A stretch of DNA of 64,000 nucleotides from Methylocystis rosea. GTDB taxonomy: Bacteria > Pseudomonadota > Alphaproteobacteria > Rhizobiales > Beijerinckiaceae. Within the stretch, counting starts at the first letter, position 1. The number at the start of each line of letters is the position of its first letter. Below, in pieces: positions 9,533 to 17,737 of this stretch. The stretch is taken from the NCBI RefSeq assembly GCF_003855495.1, contig NZ_CP034086.1, positions 1,116,001 through 1,180,000 on the forward strand. The letters are read 5' to 3'. The position numbers were made by a program, and so were the translations under genes. The notes beneath the pieces are model-generated. The model was not told the DNA's origin. It was given only the letters and a program-made list of their open reading frames with translations, and did not search any database.

Positions 9533-9636
9533 GTCCCTCCCCCGCAAGCGGGAGAGGGGACCCTAATGATCGGCCTTGCGCGAAACTCTCTAAGAGGGCC
9601 GGGCCTGCTCCCTCTCCCACGAAGTGGGGGAGGGGT
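9533..9636. repeat. Pair of REP-like palindromes
   Basis: Two short hairpins, one around CCCCGCAAGCGGG (9533-9561) and one around CTCTCCCACGAAGTGGG (9609-9636), lie in inverse context between znuA and the COG0523 gene. The same core occurs at 24430-24456 and 24518-24542. This matches the widespread rhizobial REP-type element with a CTCTCCCGCGAAGCGGG core. Confidence 0.7.
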
Positions 9637-9646
9637 GGGGAGGGGG

Positions 9647-10522
9647 CTAGGGCGCTAGGGCTTTGGCCAGTTCTTTCACATTGTGGCGCATCATGTCGAT
9701 ATAGGTTGCGCCATCGCCTTTGGCGTCCGACAGCGCATCGGAATAAAGGACCCCGCCGACTTGGGCGCCGGTCTCGCTGGCGATGCGCTTGGCGAGGCGC
9801 GGGTCGGCGACGTTCTCGACAAAGACCGCCCGAACCTTATGCGCCCTGACCGCGTCGATGATCTTCGCTACGTCGCGGGCGCTGACGTCAGCCTCTGTCG
9901 ACACGCCCTGCGGGGCGATGAATTCGACGCCGTAGCGCGCGGCGAAATAGCCGAAGGCGTCATGGGTCGAAACGACCCGGCGCCGTTCCTGGGGAATGGC
10001 GGCGATCGCCTGTAGGATTTCCGCGTCGAGCGCGTCGAGCTTGGCGAGATAGGCGTTGGCGTTGGCCTTATAGGTTTTTGCGCCCTCAGGATCCACGGCC
10101 GTCAGCGCTTCCCGGATCGCCTCGACATAAACTTTGGCGTTGGCGACGTCCTGCCAGGCGTGCGGATCTTGCCCCTCTTCGTCCTTTCGCGCAGTGACGC
10201 CTTTGCCTAAGGTGAACACCTCGCCCTTGCTTTTGGCGGCAGTGACGAGACGGTCGAGCCAGCCTTCAAATCCGAGTCCGTTGACGAAAATCAGCCGGGC
10301 TTGCGCAATGCTGCGGCCATCGGCCGGACTAGGCTGGTAGACATGGGCGTCGCCGTCAGGCCCGACGATAGTGGTGACAGAGACCCGGTCGCCGCCGACC
10401 TGCCGGACAAGATCGCCAATAATCGAAAAGCTGGCGACGACGGGTATTTTCTGCGCCTCCGCCATCGCTGGCGCGGCCAATGCGGCGAATGAAAGCGCTA
10501 GCGCGCTACGGCGTGTAAGCAT
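9647..10522 (-). CDS. znuA: Zinc/manganese ABC transporter substrate-binding protein
   Basis: A 291-aa periplasmic cluster A-I solute-binding protein. A Tat- or Sec-type signal (TRRSALALSFAALAAPAMA) precedes the mature chain. Metal ligands are visible as His in GDAHVYQPSPAD, His in DPHAWQD, His in STHDAFGYF and an acidic residue near YSDALSD. The long His-rich loop of classical ZnuA is missing, so manganese cannot be excluded from the protein alone; the Zur-like operator at the head of the operon favours zinc. The ATG at 10522 is chosen because AAGGA lies 8 nt upstream inside the end of the permease gene; a TTG at 10537 would overlap it. Confidence 0.9.
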   Translation of the reverse strand: MLTRRSALALSFAALAAPAMAEAQKIPVVASFSIIGDLVRQVGGDRVSVTTIVGPDGDAHVYQPSPADGRSIAQARLIFVNGLGFEGWLDRLVTAAKSKGEVFTLGKGVTARKDEEGQDPHAWQDVANAKVYVEAIREALTAVDPEGAKTYKANANAYLAKLDALDAEILQAIAAIPQERRRVVSTHDAFGYFAARYGVEFIAPQGVSTEADVSARDVAKIIDAVRAHKVRAVFVENVADPRLAKRIASETGAQVGGVLYSDALSDAKGDGATYIDMMRHNVKELAKALAP

Positions 10523-10526
10523 CGCT

Positions 10527-11396
10527 CTATCCTTCAAGATGCCGGCGCGGCCGTTTCAACCTCAGCACGCCGCCGGCGCGGCCAAAAATCATCGAGAAAA
10601 AATAGACGACGCCCGCGGCGAGAATTATGGCGGGTCCTGTCGGCGCGCTGGTCTCGTTGGAGAAGACGAGACCGCCGTAACAGCAGAGGGCGCCGATCGC
10701 CGCGGCGAGCGGCAGCGCGATGGCGAGATCGCGCGTCCACAACCGCGCGGCGGCGGCGGGAAGCATCATCACGCCGACGGCCATCAGCGTGCCGAGCGCA
10801 TGAAAGCCCGCGACGAGATTGAGCACCACCAGGGCGAGGAAGAGGAAGGGCGTGAATTCGCCGAATGCGCTCGTCTGCCGCAAGAACAGAGGATCGAGCG
10901 TATCCAGCACCAGCGCTCGGTAGAAAACCGCCAGCAGAATGAGCGTGAGGGTCGAGACGCCGACAAGCAGCAGGAGCGCCGCGTCATCAAGTCCGACGAC
11001 CGAGCCGAAGAGCACGTGGAGCAGATCGACGTTTGAGCCGCGCAGCGATACAAGCGTCACGCCCAGCGCCAGCGAGACGAGATAAAAGGCCGCGAGCGAC
11101 GCATCTTCGCGCAGCGTCGTAAATCGCGAGGCTGCGCCGGCGGCGAGCGCGACGACGAGTCCGGCGAAGAGGCCGCCGAAGGTCATCGCCGGCAAAGAAA
11201 GGCCGGCGACGAGATAGCCGACGGCGGCCCCAGGCAGGATCGCATGTGACAACGCGTCGCCGGCAAGCGACATGCGCCGAAGGATCAAAAAGACGCCGAG
11301 CGGCGCGCCTGAAAGCGCGAGCGCCAGGGAGCCGACAAGCGCCCGTCGCATGAATTCATAATCGGCGAATGGCGTGACGAAGACGTCAGTGAACAT
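10527..11396 (-). CDS. znuB: Zinc/manganese ABC transporter permease
   Basis: A 289-aa ABC-3 family inner-membrane permease with about eight or nine hydrophobic segments. Family motifs include RRMSLAGDALSHAILPGAAVGY near residues 40-60 (coupling helix region) and GFHALGTLMAVGVMMLPAAAARLW. The ATG at 11396 overlaps the last codons of znuC by 11 nt (translational coupling). A longer frame upstream of 11396 would lie wholly inside znuC and encodes Arg/Ala-rich sequence unlike a permease N-terminus. Confidence 0.92.
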   Translation of the reverse strand: MFTDVFVTPFADYEFMRRALVGSLALALSGAPLGVFLILRRMSLAGDALSHAILPGAAVGYLVAGLSLPAMTFGGLFAGLVVALAAGAASRFTTLREDASLAAFYLVSLALGVTLVSLRGSNVDLLHVLFGSVVGLDDAALLLLVGVSTLTLILLAVFYRALVLDTLDPLFLRQTSAFGEFTPFLFLALVVLNLVAGFHALGTLMAVGVMMLPAAAARLWTRDLAIALPLAAAIGALCCYGGLVFSNETSAPTGPAIILAAGVVYFFSMIFGRAGGVLRLKRPRRHLEG

Positions 11397-12198
11397 GCAG
11401 GCGATCTTCGGCGTCAAACTCATCGCGAAGACATTCGCGCGCGCGCTCATCGAAGGCTTCCGACATGGCGCGCGCGCGGACGAGATTCTTTTCGCAAAGG
11501 GCGTCGCGCGTGTCGCCCCAGAATATGCACTCGCGGGCAAGCAGCAGCGTGCGCGGGAAGGCGCGGCGGACAATGTCCAATTCGTGCAGAACGGCGACGA
11601 CGGTGCGCCCTTCGGCGCGCCATCGCGCGATCAAGGCCAAAAGATCGTCGATCGTCGCTGCGTCGATCGCGCCGAAAGGCTCGTCGAGAAGAATGACCGG
11701 CTGATCCTGGACGATCAGACGCGCGAACAGCGCCCGTTGCATCTGTCCGCCGGACAGGGTTTCGAGCGTCCGCGATTCGAAGCCGACGAGTCCGACCGTT
11801 TCGATCGCCGCGCCCACCCGAACCTGCTCGCCCGCGTTCAGCGCCCGGAAAAGACCGACGCGCGCCAGAGCGCCCATGGCCACGAAATCGCGCACATTGA
11901 TCGGGAAAGCGCGGTCAATGTCGACGACCTGCGGCAGATAGGCGACGGCGCGCGGCGACAGACCGCCGAAATTGATATCGCCGCCGAGCGGCGCCAGCAG
12001 CCCGGCGAGCGCCTTGAGCAGCGTCGACTTGCCCGCGCCGTTCGGGCCGCAGACGGCGAGTCCTTCTCCAGGGGCGATTGCGCCTTCAAGGTGATGAACC
12101 GCAGGGCGACGATCATAACCGAGGGTGAGATTGACGAGCCGGATCGCCGGCGCATTGGCCGCCGCGCTCAATGCAGCGCCCAGTAGGCGCCGGCCCAC
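11386..12198 (-). CDS. znuC: Zinc/manganese ABC transporter ATPase
   Basis: An ABC ATPase of 270 aa from the GTG at 12198. Walker A GPNGAGKST, Q-loop region YLPQV, signature LSGGQMQRA, Walker B VILLDEP and switch His in VLHELD are intact. The start is uncertain: a TTG at 12171 overlaps the stop of the small upstream ORF (TTGA) and would give a 261-aa protein closer to the usual N-terminus. It powers uptake through ZnuB with ZnuA as the receptor. Confidence 0.92.
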   Translation of the reverse strand: MGRRLLGAALSAAANAPAIRLVNLTLGYDRRPAVHHLEGAIAPGEGLAVCGPNGAGKSTLLKALAGLLAPLGGDINFGGLSPRAVAYLPQVVDIDRAFPINVRDFVAMGALARVGLFRALNAGEQVRVGAAIETVGLVGFESRTLETLSGGQMQRALFARLIVQDQPVILLDEPFGAIDAATIDDLLALIARWRAEGRTVVAVLHELDIVRRAFPRTLLLARECIFWGDTRDALCEKNLVRARAMSEAFDERARECLRDEFDAEDRLHVH

Positions 12199-12335
12199 AA
12201 GGCCGCAAGAAGCAGCGCGGCGACGATGACGCGGGCGCCGGCGGAGGCTCCGAGAGCTGAGAGCCGCGCCTCTCGAACGCCAGTGGCTGCGCTGGCGGGC
12301 AACGGCTGGGCCAGGGCGCGATGTTGGGTCGTCAT
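12168..12335 (-). CDS. Small single-TM membrane protein heading the znu operon
   Basis: A 55-aa ORF from the ATG at 12335: a short polar N-terminus followed by one hydrophobic segment (VIVAALLLAALWAGAYWAL) at the C-terminus. It begins 17 nt past the Zur-like palindrome and its stop overlaps a possible znuC start, so it would be the first gene of the zinc operon. I do not recognise a family. There is no strong Shine-Dalgarno, so it could be a leader region only. Confidence 0.45.
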   Translation of the reverse strand: MTTQHRALAQPLPASAATGVREARLSALGASAGARVIVAALLLAALWAGAYWALH

Positions 12336-12351
12336 GTCGAACATAGCCAAT

Positions 12352-12364
12352 GTTATATTATAAC
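12352..12364. promoter_or_regulatory. Zur-like operator upstream of the znu operon
   Basis: A perfect 13-bp palindrome GTTATA-T-TATAAC, preceded by AAT, lies just upstream of the small membrane ORF and znuC. Alphaproteobacterial Zur sites have a GTTATA(n)TATAAC-type core, so zinc-dependent repression of the operon is the likely role. This is inferred from motif likeness and position. Other Fur-family regulators remain possible. Confidence 0.7.
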
Positions 12365-12592
12365 GCCGAGATCGAACAAGCAGTCATCGGCCGCGCGGAT
12401 AGACGCCGTGGAGCGCCGCATTAAGTATAGGTTGAGGCGCGTTCACGCCAATCGGCCGTGGACAGGGGAGGGCGATTCTGTTATCCCGTGCCGCACGGGT
12501 CAGGCGCTCCGTCAGCGCCCGGATACCTATTCCCTATTATGGCCGCTCAACGACGGAGCCGTCGCGGCGGGTCCCAAACACAGGATGGATAC

Positions 12593-12829
12593 GTGCAAGT
12601 TCTCGTTCGCGACAACAATGTCGATCAGGCGCTCAAGGCTCTGAAAAAGAAGATGCAACGTGAGGGCATCTTCCGCGAAATGAAACTGCGCGGTCACTAT
12701 GAAAAGCCTTCCGAGAAGCGCGCGCGCGAGAAGGCCGAAGCGGTCCGTCGCGCCCGCAAGCTGGCCCGCAAGAAGCTCCAGCGCGAAGGCCTGCTGCCGG
12801 TCAAGGCGAAGCCGGTCGGCGCACGCTGA
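12593..12829 (+). CDS. rpsU: 30S ribosomal protein bS21
   Basis: A 78-aa highly basic ribosomal protein. The core [19 protein letters not shown] and the Arg/Lys-rich helical tail [20 protein letters not shown] are typical of bS21, which binds near the anti-Shine-Dalgarno region of 16S rRNA. The start is a GTG at 12593 with AGGA 7 nt upstream; family members begin exactly at V-Q-V-L-V. An in-frame ATG at 12458 would add a non-conserved extension. Confidence 0.93.
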   Translation: MQVLVRDNNVDQALKALKKKMQREGIFREMKLRGHYEKPSEKRAREKAEAVRRARKLARKKLQREGLLPVKAKPVGAR

Positions 12830-12912
12830 TCCGGCTGGAGCCGTCGAATTCTCGCCCGATTGCAAGCGCTTTTTAAAAAAATCGCGCATAGAAGATAGAC
12901 GGGGAAGTCGTA

Positions 12913-13812
12913 TTGCGGCTGGGAGAATCTGAAGGCGTGGGCTTTTGCCGTGCGGCGACGTCGCGTCGCCAAGCTTCGCTCCTCTCTGGTCAGGCCCTAA
13001 CGCGCGGCGCGGCGGCGCTCGCCATCATCGCTCTGGCGGGCTGCGAAACCGCGAGCGGCATCCGTCCGCCGGGACGCGGCATCGCCGAGATCGCCGACAC
13101 CGACGCCAACTCCGCCTCCGTCAATATTGATTCGCTCAGCGAAGTGATTCGGCGCAATCCGTCGAGCGCCGAGGCTTACAACACCCGCGGCGTCGCTTAC
13201 GCTCGGGTCGGGCGGTTCCAGGAGGCGGTCGCCGACTTCACGCAGGCCATCAAGCTCGAGCCGAATAATTCGGCGGCCTACACCAATCGCGCGCTCGCGC
13301 TCCGCCAGATGGGCCAGAGCGACGCCGCCCGCGCCGACTTCGACAGAGCGATCGAAGTCAATCCCAAACATGCGCCGGCTTATGTCGGTCGCGCCAACCT
13401 GCTGCGCACCCAGGGCAATCTTGATCAGGCGCTTGCCGATCTCGACCAGGCCATCCGGCTCAATCCCGAAAGCGCGCAGGCGTTTCATGCGCGCGGGCTG
13501 ATCCATCAGAAGCGCGGCGATGATGCGCGCGCCGTGACGGATTTCGACAACGCGATCGACCGCGATCCCTTTGCGGCGGCGCCCTATCTGGCGCGCGGCG
13601 AAAGCCTGGTTAAACTCGGCAAATTCGACAAGGCGGTCGAAGACTTCAACGCCGCGCTCAACGTCGACAGCAAGAGCGCGCTGGCGTGGGCCTGGCTCGG
13701 CGTCGCTTACGACAAGAGCGGCAACCGCTCCAAGGCGCAGGAATCCTATCAGCGCGCGCTCACGCTCGATCCGCAGCAGCCTCTCGCCAAACAGGGCATG
13801 GGGCGCGGTTAG
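12913..13812 (+). CDS. TPR-repeat lipoprotein
   Basis: A 299-aa protein with a lipoprotein signal (AALAIIALAGC, lipobox Cys at about residue 44) and about six tetratricopeptide repeats from residue 75 on, each with the A-Y-x-x-R-G / A-x-x-D-F-x-x-A-I-x-x-x-P pattern. It is probably anchored to the outer membrane, as in NlpI- and Pcp-like TPR lipoproteins that act as adaptors for envelope enzymes. The TTG at 12913 has GGGAAG 6 nt upstream; a GTG at 12937 is an alternative. The signal peptide is unusually late with the TTG start, so a later start is plausible. Confidence 0.8.
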   Translation: MRLGESEGVGFCRAATSRRQASLLSGQALTRGAAALAIIALAGCETASGIRPPGRGIAEIADTDANSASVNIDSLSEVIRRNPSSAEAYNTRGVAYARVGRFQEAVADFTQAIKLEPNNSAAYTNRALALRQMGQSDAARADFDRAIEVNPKHAPAYVGRANLLRTQGNLDQALADLDQAIRLNPESAQAFHARGLIHQKRGDDARAVTDFDNAIDRDPFAAAPYLARGESLVKLGKFDKAVEDFNAALNVDSKSALAWAWLGVAYDKSGNRSKAQESYQRALTLDPQQPLAKQGMGRG

Positions 13813-13879
13813 CGCAGGTTCCGAAGAAGTTGACAGACTTTTTCGCTGAGAACCTGCTCCACCATTTCGATTAAGCGCT

Positions 13880-14578
13880 CTAGTCTCGCGAGACGCGCTG
13901 GTCCTCGCGCCACTGCCGGTAAATCGCAATCGCGAAGGCGACGGCCAGCACCAGGACGCAGCCGGCAATCGAAAGCCCAAGTTCGAGCGCTTTGTGGTTC
14001 GCGACATGCACGAATGCGGGCAGGGCCGGATCAGCGGCCGCCATGTCGCCCGCGACCCAGCCGAGAAGGCCGGCGCCCGCCCAGACCAGCGCCGGAAACC
14101 TCTCCAGCACTTTCAGCAGCGCGCCCGCGCCGAACATCACGATCGGCACCGAAACGAGAAGCCCGAAGACGATGAGATTGGTCGAGCCATGCGCCGCCGC
14201 CGCGATGGCGATCACATTGTCGAGCGACATCACCGCGTCCGCCATGATGATGGCCCCGACCGCGCTCCAGAGGTTCGGTTTGGCCTTGACGTCCGAGTGC
14301 TCGGCTTCGTCGATCAGCAGTTTCACCGCGACGATGAGCAGCAGAATCGCGCCGACAATTTTCAGATAGGGAACCGCCATAAGCTCGACGACGACGAGCG
14401 TGAAAGCGATGCGCAGAATGACGCCGCCTAGGGCGCCCAGAAATACGCCCCAGCGTCGCTGACGCACGGGCAGTTGCCGACACGCAAGCGCAATCAAAAT
14501 TGCGTTGTCGCCCGAGAGCAGCAGGTTGATCCAGATGATCTCGAAGACTTCCCAGCCAAGGCTGAATTCCGGAGACAT
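13880..14578 (-). CDS. TerC family integral membrane protein (YjbE type)
   Basis: A 232-aa polytopic membrane protein with about seven TM segments. The TerC motifs LLLSGDNAILIALA near residue 20 and MADAVMSLDNVIAIA near residue 115 carry the conserved Asp-Asn pairs thought to bind metal. Family members are linked to manganese export and metalation of exported enzymes, or to tellurite resistance. The C-terminal tail is short and charged. It faces the TPR lipoprotein gene convergently. Confidence 0.88.
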   Translation of the reverse strand: MSPEFSLGWEVFEIIWINLLLSGDNAILIALACRQLPVRQRRWGVFLGALGGVILRIAFTLVVVELMAVPYLKIVGAILLLIVAVKLLIDEAEHSDVKAKPNLWSAVGAIIMADAVMSLDNVIAIAAAAHGSTNLIVFGLLVSVPIVMFGAGALLKVLERFPALVWAGAGLLGWVAGDMAAADPALPAFVHVANHKALELGLSIAGCVLVLAVAFAIAIYRQWREDQRVSRD

Positions 14579-14903
14579 GCGCGCTTCTTACCTGCCGGGC
14601 GAAGCCCATTGCTGCGGTTGCCGACGAACGGAGTCGCTACGTTCCGCCTCGCCGCAATCCGCCTGATGCATTGGCGATGGGCGACCGTGCATCTGACCGC
14701 TGAAGCTTTTCATCTGCAGGCGCCGCGCATCACGCACTTGCAATAGCGACATTTTACCGAAGAAGAAAGGCGTCGCTAAGCTTATGTAACCGCCGTTTTT
14801 TCGTTTTCGCGAGGAACAAGGGGGCTTCACCCTGTGTTCTTTTGGGAAAGGCGCGGCCAGTCCGACAATGGCGTCGGCTAAGTGCGCGCTGCAGGAGGTC
14901 ACT
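14579..14903. other. Intergenic region between terC and the PRC-barrel gene
   Basis: This 325-nt divergent region holds the promoters of both genes. On the plus strand a possible EcfG-type site is seen (separate entry). No ORF with coding features and no clear riboswitch fold was found. Confidence 0.6.
14813..14838 (+). promoter_or_regulatory. Possible EcfG (general stress) promoter
   Basis: GGAAC at 14813-14817, a 17-nt spacer and TGTT at 14835-14838 resemble the alphaproteobacterial EcfG consensus (GGAAC-N16/17-CGTT) with one mismatch in the -10 element. It lies 65 nt before a PRC-barrel gene, a class often controlled by EcfG. Weak evidence. Confidence 0.3.
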
Positions 14904-15296
14904 ATGGGCATGGCACAGCCAAACGCCAACCTCATTTCCAGCGATAAGGTCGAAGGCACCGACGTGTACGACGCGGCCGGCAACAAGATTGGCGAGATCG
15001 ATCACCTGATGATCGATCGCGTCTCTGGTTCGGTTCGATACGCGATTATGACCTTCGGCGGCTTTCTCGGCATCGGCGAAGGCGAGCACCCCTTGCCCTG
15101 GAAGGCGTTCCGTTACGACACCAATCTCGGCGGATACATCGCGGATGTGACGGAAGAGCAGCTGCAGAACGCTCCTGAATTCACAGGCGACGAAAGCTGG
15201 AGCGATCGCGACTGGGAAAGCCGGCTGCACAGGAACTACGGGTCTTCCCCCTATTGGGAAGACACGACGACGTCAACGATGTCGAGAGACCGGTGA
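14904..15296 (+). CDS. PRC-barrel domain protein
   Basis: A 130-aa protein with a PRC-barrel domain over residues 8-85 (LISSDKVEGTDVYDAAGNKIGEIDHL...VRYAIMTFGGFLGIGEGEHPLPW). The domain is related to the H-subunit of photosynthetic reaction centres and to RimM. The C-terminal tail is acidic and Trp/Ser-rich. Similar short PRC-barrel proteins in Hyphomicrobiales are stress-induced, with unknown molecular roles. The start at 14904 is fixed by AGGAGG at 14893-14898. Confidence 0.9.
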   Translation: MGMAQPNANLISSDKVEGTDVYDAAGNKIGEIDHLMIDRVSGSVRYAIMTFGGFLGIGEGEHPLPWKAFRYDTNLGGYIADVTEEQLQNAPEFTGDESWSDRDWESRLHRNYGSSPYWEDTTTSTMSRDR

Positions 15297-15334
15297 CGTC
15301 TGAGCGTCTTTGACCGAAGTGGGAACCCGCGGTA

Positions 15335-15364
15335 GGGCGGAGCCGTAACTGGCTCCGCCCTTTT
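15335..15364 (+). terminator. Rho-independent terminator of the PRC-barrel gene
   Basis: A perfect 10-bp stem GGGCGGAGCC / GGCTCCGCCC with a 6-nt loop is followed by TTTT. It lies 38 nt after the stop codon. Confidence 0.9.
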
Positions 15365-15408
15365 CGCGCCTATATGGCGTCGAAAGGATTATCCGAAAGG
15401 CCGTTGAA

Positions 15409-16578
15409 ATGCGCGTGGGAGCCGCCGCACTTTTGGTTTTCTGGACTCTGGGCGTTGGCGTCGCCGCGCCTCAGTCGATTGCTCAAGACCGTCGCGGGGC
15501 GGAGATCGAATCCACTCTCAAGCGCATCAAGCTTCCTCCGGGCTTTTCGATTGCGCTTTATGCCATGGTCCCCGATGCGCGCACGCTCGCCGTCGGGAGA
15601 GAAGGACGCGCAATCTTTGTCGGCACGGCGGAGAAGCGCGCTTCTGTGATCACGCCCGGCGAGACCAAGGCTGGCTCCGTCGAGCCATTTGCGCCATCGA
15701 TGAAATTCACGATGCCTCACGGCCTGTGTTTTTCAAAGGACGGCGCGCTCTTTCTCGTCGAGCGCAATCGGGTTACCCGCTTCGACGACGCTGAGAAAAC
15801 ATGGCGCGACGCGGCCGCGAACGCCACGGTCGTGGTAAAGGCCGGCGATCTCATTCCGCGCAGCGAGGAGAGTCGCGGCCACTCATCGCGCGTGTGCCGC
15901 ATCGGGCCTGACGACAAGCTCTACATCTCGCTCGGCCAACCGAATAATGTCGCGCCGCGAGACAAGCTTGCGCTTTACGAGAAGACGGGAATCGGCGGCG
16001 TCATTCGGATGAATCTCGACGGATCGCAGCGCGAAGTCTTCGCGACCGGCATTCGCAATTCCGTCGGCATGGCGTTCGACACGGACGGGTCGCTCTGGTT
16101 CACCGACAATCAGGTCGACTCGATGGGCGACGATCGGCCGCCTGGCGAAATCAATCGCGCCGACAGGGCGGGATTGAATTTCGGCTTCCCTTGGTATGGC
16201 GGCGGCCATGTGCGCACCAACGAATATGCGCGGGCTGAGCCGCCGAAAGACGTCGTCTTTCCTGTCGTCGAGACCGCGCCGCACGCGGCCGATCTTGGCG
16301 TCATGTTTTACCGCGGCGACATGTTTCCGAAGGAATATAAAGGCGCGCTGTTCTACGCGCAGCATGGTTCCTGGGACCGCAGCGTCCCGATCGGCGCGCG
16401 GGTGATGGTGACTCTCGCTGGAACAACCGCGAGCACGCCATTTGCAGAGGGCTGGAACGACGGTTCCGGATCCTATCTTGGCCGCCCCGTCGACGTCGCA
16501 GAGCTTGCGGATGGCTCGCTTCTCGTCACCGACGATCAGAATGGCGCGATCTACCGGATCACCTATCAAGCGCCGTAA
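15409..16578 (+). CDS. PQQ-dependent sugar dehydrogenase-like protein (sorbosone dehydrogenase family)
   Basis: A 389-aa exported protein: signal peptide (AALLVFWTLGVGVAA) and a six-bladed beta-propeller of the soluble aldose/sorbosone dehydrogenase type. Family motifs are MPHGLCFSKDG, HSSRVCRIGPDDKLYISLGQPNN, GIRNSVGMAFD, LWFTDNQVDSMGDDRPPGEIN, LNFGFPWYGGG and FYAQHGSWDRS. Such proteins oxidise sugars in the periplasm with pyrroloquinoline quinone; the substrate is unknown and some members may not bind PQQ. Its 3' end overlaps the convergent mtaB gene by 20 nt. Confidence 0.85.
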   Translation: MRVGAAALLVFWTLGVGVAAPQSIAQDRRGAEIESTLKRIKLPPGFSIALYAMVPDARTLAVGREGRAIFVGTAEKRASVITPGETKAGSVEPFAPSMKFTMPHGLCFSKDGALFLVERNRVTRFDDAEKTWRDAAANATVVVKAGDLIPRSEESRGHSSRVCRIGPDDKLYISLGQPNNVAPRDKLALYEKTGIGGVIRMNLDGSQREVFATGIRNSVGMAFDTDGSLWFTDNQVDSMGDDRPPGEINRADRAGLNFGFPWYGGGHVRTNEYARAEPPKDVVFPVVETAPHAADLGVMFYRGDMFPKEYKGALFYAQHGSWDRSVPIGARVMVTLAGTTASTPFAEGWNDGSGSYLGRPVDVAELADGSLLVTDDQNGAIYRITYQAP

Positions 16579-17737
16579 GCTGCGTCGTCAGCGCGCGCCC
16601 GTCGTGGCCGGTGCAGAGCGCCTCGATCATCAGACCCGCTTCGACGCCCGGCGTGTGCGCGAGGGTAAAATCGGCGGCGCGCGCCGTGCCGCCGCGCTCG
16701 GTCAGTAGCCGCAAGGTTCTGCCGCTTTGCGCGTCGAAATGTCGGCGTAGCGCGGCGTCGCCCTTTTGTCGCAATAGCGCCGCGCGCTCTTTGGCGATCT
16801 GCGGCGCGAGTTGCGGCATGCGCGCGGCCGGCGTTCCCGGCCGTGGCGAGAAGGGAAAGACATGGAGATGCGTGAGACCGCAGGCGTCGACAATGTCGAG
16901 CGTGGCGTCGAACATTGCTTTCGTCTCGGTCGGAAAGCCGACGATGAAGTCGGCACCAAAGATGATGTCGGGCCGCGCCTCGCGCAGCGTGTGGCAGAGG
17001 CTGATCGCGTCCTGGCGCGAATGGCGGCGCTTCATGCGCTTCAAGATCAGATCGTCGCCGGACTGCAGCGACAGATGAAGATGCGGGCAAAGCCGCGGAT
17101 CTTCCGCAAAAGCCTCGACGAGATCTTCGTCGACCTCAATGCAATCGACGGAAGACAGCCGCAGGCGTTGAAGCTGAGGTAGTTCGGTCAGCATTAGACG
17201 CACGAGGCGTCCGAGCGTCCAATCTTCGCCAAGGTCGACGCCGTAGCTCGTGAGATCGACCCCCGTCAGCACGATCTCCTTTTTGCCGCTCGCCACAAGC
17301 GCGCCGGCCTGCGCGACGACCTCACTGGGCGGCGCCGAGCGCGCCGCGCCGCGGCCGAACGGAATGATGCAGAAGGTGCAGCGATGATCGCAGCCGTTCT
17401 GCACGGCAAGCAGCCCGCGCGTGCCCTCATTGCCCGCAAGCGCGCGATTTGGCGCATGTTCGGCGAGAACCCGCGTCACCCCTTCAATCTTGGCGAAGCC
17501 TGGAGGGTCGAGCCGCGCCGCGCATCCGGCGACGACGATCTCGGCCTCGGGCCGTTCGCGATGCAGGCGGCGGATCGCCTGACGCGCTTGCCGCGTGGCC
17601 TCGCCCGTGACGGCGCAGGTGTTGACGATCACCGTCTCGCGCGCGCTGGCGTGCGCTTTGGCGAGCTCCTGCGACTCGACGGCGTTAAGCCGGCAGCCGA
17701 AGGTCACGACCTCGGCGTTGCGCAGCGGCGCGTTCAC
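16559..17737 (-). CDS. mtaB: tRNA t6A37 methylthiotransferase MtaB
   Basis: A 392-aa radical-SAM enzyme that converts t6A to ms2t6A at position 37 of tRNAs reading ANN codons. The N-terminal UPF0004 domain carries the first cluster (TFGCRLN, NTCAVT, VAGCAA). The radical-SAM cluster motif is CDHRCTFCIIPFGRG at about residues 115-130, and a shortened TRAM-like end follows. It starts with GTG inside the dapF stop (GTGA overlap), so it is coupled to dapF. MiaB was excluded because the spacing and FIIP/IPFGRG context fit the MtaB/YqeV branch. Confidence 0.9.
   Translation of the reverse strand: MNAPLRNAEVVTFGCRLNAVESQELAKAHASARETVIVNTCAVTGEATRQARQAIRRLHRERPEAEIVVAGCAARLDPPGFAKIEGVTRVLAEHAPNRALAGNEGTRGLLAVQNGCDHRCTFCIIPFGRGAARSAPPSEVVAQAGALVASGKKEIVLTGVDLTSYGVDLGEDWTLGRLVRLMLTELPQLQRLRLSSVDCIEVDEDLVEAFAEDPRLCPHLHLSLQSGDDLILKRMKRRHSRQDAISLCHTLREARPDIIFGADFIVGFPTETKAMFDATLDIVDACGLTHLHVFPFSPRPGTPAARMPQLAPQIAKERAALLRQKGDAALRRHFDAQSGRTLRLLTERGGTARAADFTLAHTPGVEAGLMIEALCTGHDGRALTTQLTALDR

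Noticed and set aside
12458..12592. N-terminal extension of rpsU from an ATG at 12458
   Set aside because: bS21 starts exactly at the GTG at 12593 with a ribosome site; the extension is not conserved in the family.
13815..13857. Inverted repeat GCAGGTTC / GAACCTGC after the TPR gene
   Set aside because: The loop of 27 nt and lack of a T-run make a terminator unlikely.
14579..14760. Possible yybP-ykoY (manganese) riboswitch upstream of the terC-like gene
   Set aside because: TerC-type genes often have one, but the conserved core sequences were not found in the leader.
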